A DNA stretch of 44,032 nt from an uncultured Gammaproteobacteria bacterium (GTDB lineage Bacteria; Pseudomonadota; Gammaproteobacteria; GCA-001735895). The notes beneath the pieces were generated by a model. That model did not search any database. It was not told the origin of the DNA and saw only the letters and a program-made list of their open reading frames with translations. The DNA lies in the NCBI GenBank assembly GCA_937984095.1, contig CALJYH010000057.1, positions 1 through 44,032 on the forward strand, in the 5' to 3' direction. The translations under genes were made by a program, and so were the position numbers. Shown one piece after another: positions 39,632 through 44,032 of this stretch (position 1 is its first letter; each line of letters opens with the position of its first letter).

Positions 39632-40728
39632 GAGTTGTAAGCTCCCTCGATGGTGCCACCACCCAGGCATTGCTGCCCGCTATACAAAACCAGCGCCTGA
39701 CCCGGAGTAATCGCACGCTGTGGCTCAGAAAATTCAATAGTTGCAGTATCGCCTTCAGAGTCGATGATCCGGCAAGGGGTATCCTGTTGCCGATAACGGA
39801 TCTTGGCACTGCATTCTTCGGGCGATTTATTTGAGGTTTCTGAAATCCAGTGCAAATCGGTGATGCCGCATTTAGAGTGAAACAAAACCGGATTATCCAC
39901 TCCCTGGGCAACAACCAGTTGATTTTTATCCAGCTCTTTATCGACCACGTACCAGGGCTCGTCACTGCCCGATTCGATTCCGCCAATGCCGAGTCCCTGG
40001 CGTTGCCCGATGGTGTAGTACATCAGGCCACTGTGCTCACCAATCCGGGTACCATCGGTGGTAACAATATCACCCGGTTGGGCTGGAATAAAACGTTGCA
40101 GGAAATCCCTGAACTTGCGCTCGCCAATAAAACAGATCCCGGTACTGTCTTTTTTCGCATGCACGATAAACTGCTGCTGCTTAGCGATTGCCCGCACCTC
40201 CGACTTGTCCAGCTCTCCTATCGGAAATAGTGCATGTGCAAGCTGATGTTGGTTTAAGGCGTAAAGAAAATAGGACTGATCCTTATTTTCGTCCACGCCA
40301 CGCAGCAACTCGAAACTACCATCGTACTGGCGCGTGCGCACATAGTGACCGGTTGCGATACGTTGCGCACCGAGCACCCGCGCATGATCCAGGAACGCCT
40401 TGAACTTAATTTCTCGGTTGCACATGATGTCAGGATTCGGGGTACGTCCAATTCGGTATTCATTCAGAAAATGCTCGAATACATTATCCCAGTACTCGCC
40501 AGAGAAATTAACCGTGTGCAATTTTATACCAAGACGATCGCAAACCTGTTGCGCATCAGCCAGATCGACGCTTGCCGAACAGTATTCCTCGGTGTCGTCT
40601 TCCTCCCAGTTTTTCATGAACAGGCCTTCGACCTGGTATCCCTGCTGTAACAGCAGATAAGCAGAAACCGATGAATCAACACCACCAGACATGCCGACAA
40701 TGATTTTTTCTGGAGAGGCCGTGCTCAT
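39628..40728 (-). CDS. mnmA: tRNA-specific 2-thiouridylase MnmA
   Basis: [61 protein letters not shown]. Start set at 40728. Confidence 0.97.
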   Translation of the reverse strand: MSTASPEKIIVGMSGGVDSSVSAYLLLQQGYQVEGLFMKNWEEDDTEEYCSASVDLADAQQVCDRLGIKLHTVNFSGEYWDNVFEHFLNEYRIGRTPNPDIMCNREIKFKAFLDHARVLGAQRIATGHYVRTRQYDGSFELLRGVDENKDQSYFLYALNQHQLAHALFPIGELDKSEVRAIAKQQQFIVHAKKDSTGICFIGERKFRDFLQRFIPAQPGDIVTTDGTRIGEHSGLMYYTIGQRQGLGIGGIESGSDEPWYVVDKELDKNQLVVAQGVDNPVLFHSKCGITDLHWISETSNKSPEECSAKIRYRQQDTPCRIIDSEGDTATIEFSEPQRAITPGQALVLYSGQQCLGGGTIEGAYNS

Positions 40729-40735
40729 GTCTGAT

Positions 40736-41308
40736 TCAGTTGGCGGCAAGTTCCGGATTGAAGGCGGCCGGGAATTCCCGTTTGCGTTGCCAGTCTTTGA
40801 GCGGTTGAATGTAGGGCAATTCACCGTTATCGCGGTACCAGGAGTCAACCGCGAATCTCTCGTTGCTGTCAATTTCGACTATCGTCGCAGTCCAGTGTGT
40901 CAGAAACCATACAATACGGCGGTCCTTAAGATCGACGCGATGCCACTTCAACAGTTCGAGATCTTCTAGCGCCCGCAGGTACTGAAAGGTGTTGGTTGAT
41001 TCATCGATACAGTCCATCTGACCGAAAATATCAGACCCGGGGTAATTTCCCGCTTTATCAAGATAGGCACCGGATAGTTCGCCACTGATACGCTCCATGG
41101 TTGCAACAGCACGCCTGATCGCCTGTTTTTCCGAGTAGCTGTCGACAACGCCTGTCGCAAATATGGCCCTGACCTGGTTCCAGTGCGCGTCGTTGTAGTG
41201 AATTTCCTGGGTTGTCTTGCAACCGAAGTCATAGCATTGCACGAAGTAGGGCGCGGCGACCGTGGGAGTCGTCACCACGAGTAAAAACAAAATTCGTAGA
41301 GCTAACAT
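40736..41308 (-). CDS. Hypothetical predicted periplasmic protein
   Basis: Signal peptide ([19 protein letters not shown]), then [16 protein letters not shown]...[28 protein letters not shown]; lies between nudJ and mnmA. Confidence 0.7.
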   Translation of the reverse strand: MLALRILFLLVVTTPTVAAPYFVQCYDFGCKTTQEIHYNDAHWNQVRAIFATGVVDSYSEKQAIRRAVATMERISGELSGAYLDKAGNYPGSDIFGQMDCIDESTNTFQYLRALEDLELLKWHRVDLKDRRIVWFLTHWTATIVEIDSNERFAVDSWYRDNGELPYIQPLKDWQRKREFPAAFNPELAAN

Positions 41309-41310
41309 GT

Positions 41311-41769
41311 TTATGCAAATACCTTACTAAAAATGTCCAGTGGATAACCGGGTCCATCACGAAAATCCTCGATGCACTGCAGAACCATTGGACTGCGATG
41401 TTGTGCACGGCAGGCCAGGACCTCGTCGTAACTCAGCCACTCCGCGGCAATAATACCCTGATCCAGTTCACCTTCAACCTGCTCGCCTACATTACCGCGA
41501 AACAAAAACCGGAGATAGGTTTTATCCTTCTCCGGATTTGGACGAAATCGGTAAACCCCTTGCAAGGACTGCGGCGTAAATGGATAACGGGTTTCTTCCA
41601 GGGTTTCACGAATCACCGCCTCGATCAGGGTTTCACCGGGATCCAGATGACCGGCAGGTTGATTATAGACAATTCGACCATTGGCGCTCTCCCTGACCAA
41701 CAGGTACTTGCCATCGCGTTCACAGATCGAGGCAACGGTGGTGTGGGGTTTCCAGACGTTATTATCCAA
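41311..41769 (-). CDS. nudJ: NudJ-type Nudix hydrolase
   Basis: WKPHTTVASICERDGKYLLV, Nudix box GHLDPGETLIEAVIRETLEETRY, SPMVLQCIEDFRDGPGYPLDI; TTG start. Confidence 0.88.
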   Translation of the reverse strand: MDNNVWKPHTTVASICERDGKYLLVRESANGRIVYNQPAGHLDPGETLIEAVIRETLEETRYPFTPQSLQGVYRFRPNPEKDKTYLRFLFRGNVGEQVEGELDQGIIAAEWLSYDEVLACRAQHRSPMVLQCIEDFRDGPGYPLDIFSKVFA

Positions 41770-42700
41770 TTTGTGTATTTCTCCACCAGTACGCGAGACC
41801 CTGGGCATTGAGCCTGATATCGGTTTTTAGAACGCGCGCTATCTCGCCGTTGGTATCTGCACCATCCAGTCCGTTTAGGATCATTTCGCCAAGCGCTGCT
41901 TCAAAGTCTTTATCAGCACCCGGCAGTGCTGGATTCTCCTGTTCACAAAGGCCGACGTAAGCGTCGATCCAGCGATGAAAACTCGCTACCTGTGCCGTCG
42001 GATTTTTGAATTCCCCGTAATGGGTCAGGTACAGTTTTGTCGGGTTGAAACTCATGATACGCGTCACGGACTCGTGTAGCGGCTGCGGATCAAACTGGGT
42101 CGGTGGGGTAGTCGGAACCAGTCCCCGGTCGAATTGTTTCATCGCAGCGTAACTGATCCCGAAAGTATCCCCGGTAAAGACACCGTCGCTGACCTTGTCG
42201 TAAATACAAAAATGATGACGTGCATGGCCCGGTGTATCAATAAATACCAGTTCACGCTTGCTTAACTCGAAACAGGCCAGATCCTCGGCAATAATAATGC
42301 GATCCTCGGCGATCGGTTCGATAGTCCCATAGAGTTGTTTGAATTTTTCTTCGCCGTAGACACCAATCGTTCCCGCGATCAGTTTTTGTGGATCGATCAT
42401 ATGAACGGCACCACGCGGATGGATGATCAGGCTGGCCTCCCTGAAATGTCTTATCATTTCACTGGCACCACCCGCATGATCCAGATGCACATGGGTCGGA
42501 ATCACATATTTGACCTGGGATTTGGCGATGTTCAATGCTTCCAGGGTAGCCAACACGTTACTAACCGAGTGATAGGTGCCAGTTTCAATAATGGCAACTT
42601 CATCACCTTCCCTAAGCAGGTAAATTGAAGCTACCTGGGGGTGAACATAAAGTGCATCAACGCAATAGATGCCATGCTCTAGAGCAGCATATTCGGCCAT
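41762..42700 (-). CDS. Metallo-beta-lactamase-fold hydrolase
   Basis: IPTHVHLDHAGGASEM (HxHxDH), FIDTPGHARHHFCIYD, FTGDTFGISY. Confidence 0.9.
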   Translation of the reverse strand: MAEYAALEHGIYCVDALYVHPQVASIYLLREGDEVAIIETGTYHSVSNVLATLEALNIAKSQVKYVIPTHVHLDHAGGASEMIRHFREASLIIHPRGAVHMIDPQKLIAGTIGVYGEEKFKQLYGTIEPIAEDRIIIAEDLACFELSKRELVFIDTPGHARHHFCIYDKVSDGVFTGDTFGISYAAMKQFDRGLVPTTPPTQFDPQPLHESVTRIMSFNPTKLYLTHYGEFKNPTAQVASFHRWIDAYVGLCEQENPALPGADKDFEAALGEMILNGLDGADTNGEIARVLKTDIRLNAQGLAYWWRNTQIG

Positions 42701-42703
42701 AAA

Positions 42704-44032
42704 TCAGTCAGACTTGCAGTGCTCTGCCATGAACAACCAGGTTTCGATAACGGAATCAGGATTGAGTGATATACTGGTTATTCCCTGTTCCAGCAACCAT
42801 TCCGCAAGTTCCGGATGATCCGAAGGGCCCTGGCCACAGATTCCGACATACTTACCCGCCGCCTTGCAGGCCTCAATAGCCTGTTGCAACAATTTCATTA
42901 CCGCGGGATCACGTTCGTCAAAGCCATCCGCTACCAGGCCAGAGTCACGGTCGAGGCCAAGCGTCAATTGTGTCAAATCATTCGATCCGATTGAAAAACC
43001 GTCAAAGTATTCCAGGAACTCCTCAGCAAGAATGACGTTCGAAGGAATCTCGCACATCATAATGACCCTGAAATCATCGACCCCGCGCTCAAGGTCATTT
43101 TCACGCAGCAACTCATGCACAGCCTTGGCTTCCTTAAGCGTACGTACGAACGGAATCATGATTTCCAGGTTCTTCAGATTCATATCGTTGCGGACACGTT
43201 TTATCGCCTCGCACTCGAGTTCGAAACTGGGTTTGAAGTTATCACTGATATAACGCGAGGCTCCACGGAAACCCAGCATGGGGTTTTCTTCATGTGGTTC
43301 GAAAATATCGCCGCCCAGCAGATGCGCGTATTCATTTGATTTGAAGTCGGACATGCGTACGATGACCCGCTCCGGTGCAAACGCCGCCGCCAGGGTTGCG
43401 ATTCCCTCGCTCAATTTATCGACATAATATTCTACCGGACCGTCATACCCGCTAATACGCTGCTGTATGGCCTGCTGCAACTCGCTGTCCATACTGTCAA
43501 ATTCGAGTAATGCCCGGGGATGGATGCCGATGCTGTTACTGATGATAAATTCGAGTCGAGCCAGCCCGATCCCCGAATGCGGTAACCTGGAAAAACTGAA
43601 GGCGCGTTCCGGGTTGCCGACATTCATCGACACCTTGACCGGGATTTTCGGCATCTTCGATAACTCGTGCTGTTGGTAGTCGAATTCCAGTAATCCCGAA
43701 TATGCATAACCGGTATCACCCTCGGCGCAGGTTACCGTGACATCGCTGTGGTGCGGAATATCCTCGGTACAGCTGCCGGTACCGACCAGCGCGGGAATAC
43801 CCAGTTCGCGCGCAATAATGGCAGCATGGCAGGTGCGCCCACCTCGATTGGTGACAATCGCGGCGGCCTTTTTCATAATCGGTTCCCAGTCAGGATCGGT
43901 CATATCGGTCACCAGAACATCTCCGGTCTCGATCTGGTCCATCTGCGACAGGTCGTTTATCACCTTCGCCTGACCCTGGCCGATACGATTACCGACTGCG
44001 CGTCCGCTCACCAGCACATCCGATTGCTGCTT
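42704..44032 (-). CDS. ppsA: Phosphoenolpyruvate synthase, C-terminal part (5' end beyond the window)
   Basis: [26 protein letters not shown] (phospho-His), [52 protein letters not shown]. Confidence 0.96.
   Translation of the reverse strand, partial: KQQSDVLVSGRAVGNRIGQGQAKVINDLSQMDQIETGDVLVTDMTDPDWEPIMKKAAAIVTNRGGRTCHAAIIARELGIPALVGTGSCTEDIPHHSDVTVTCAEGDTGYAYSGLLEFDYQQHELSKMPKIPVKVSMNVGNPERAFSFSRLPHSGIGLARLEFIISNSIGIHPRALLEFDSMDSELQQAIQQRISGYDGPVEYYVDKLSEGIATLAAAFAPERVIVRMSDFKSNEYAHLLGGDIFEPHEENPMLGFRGASRYISDNFKPSFELECEAIKRVRNDMNLKNLEIMIPFVRTLKEAKAVHELLRENDLERGVDDFRVIMMCEIPSNVILAEEFLEYFDGFSIGSNDLTQLTLGLDRDSGLVADGFDERDPAVMKLLQQAIEACKAAGKYVGICGQGPSDHPELAEWLLEQGITSISLNPDSVIETWLFMAEHCKSD

Overview
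The window looks like a gammaproteobacterial chromosome segment and is mostly housekeeping genes. Left part: partial queG, crcB, serS, a DUF4124 protein, an ompH/skp-like gene, rne, rluC, an S49 peptidase, maf, yceD, rpmF, plsX and fabH. Next comes uvrY - family-5 uracil-DNA glycosylase - uvrC - pgsA, followed by tRNA-Gly, tRNA-Cys and tRNA-Leu, an order like E. coli uvrY-uvrC-pgsA-glyW-cysT-leuZ. About 2 kb of unrecognised, accessory-looking sequence follows the tRNA-Leu. Middle part: a secreted isoaspartyl-peptidase/asparaginase, a cyclic-nucleotide-binding protein, a full-length 5-oxoprolinase, an ArsC/LMW-PTP protein, a divergent CsrA paralog, a DUF2889 protein, an EamA transporter, an agmatinase/ureohydrolase, and an accessory deformylase plus one-domain formyltransferase pair. 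Right part: bioA, fumC, slt, a GST, class I fructose-bisphosphate aldolase, a DUF4156 protein, a HisA-like/nucleoside-deoxyribosyltransferase fusion, LMW-PTP, hflD, mnmA, nudJ, an MBL hydrolase and partial ppsA. The most unusual item is the 408-aa fusion at 37207-38433. Its HisA-like half appears to lack both catalytic aspartates, while its deoxyribosyltransferase-like half keeps the nucleophile-region Glu. Other items of interest are the CsrA paralog without the R6/R7 pair, a possible sRNA/GGA hairpin and an overlapping small ORF beside it, a 35-aa acidic small ORF, and the deformylase/formyltransferase pair. All family calls come from motif recognition by eye; no database search was run.
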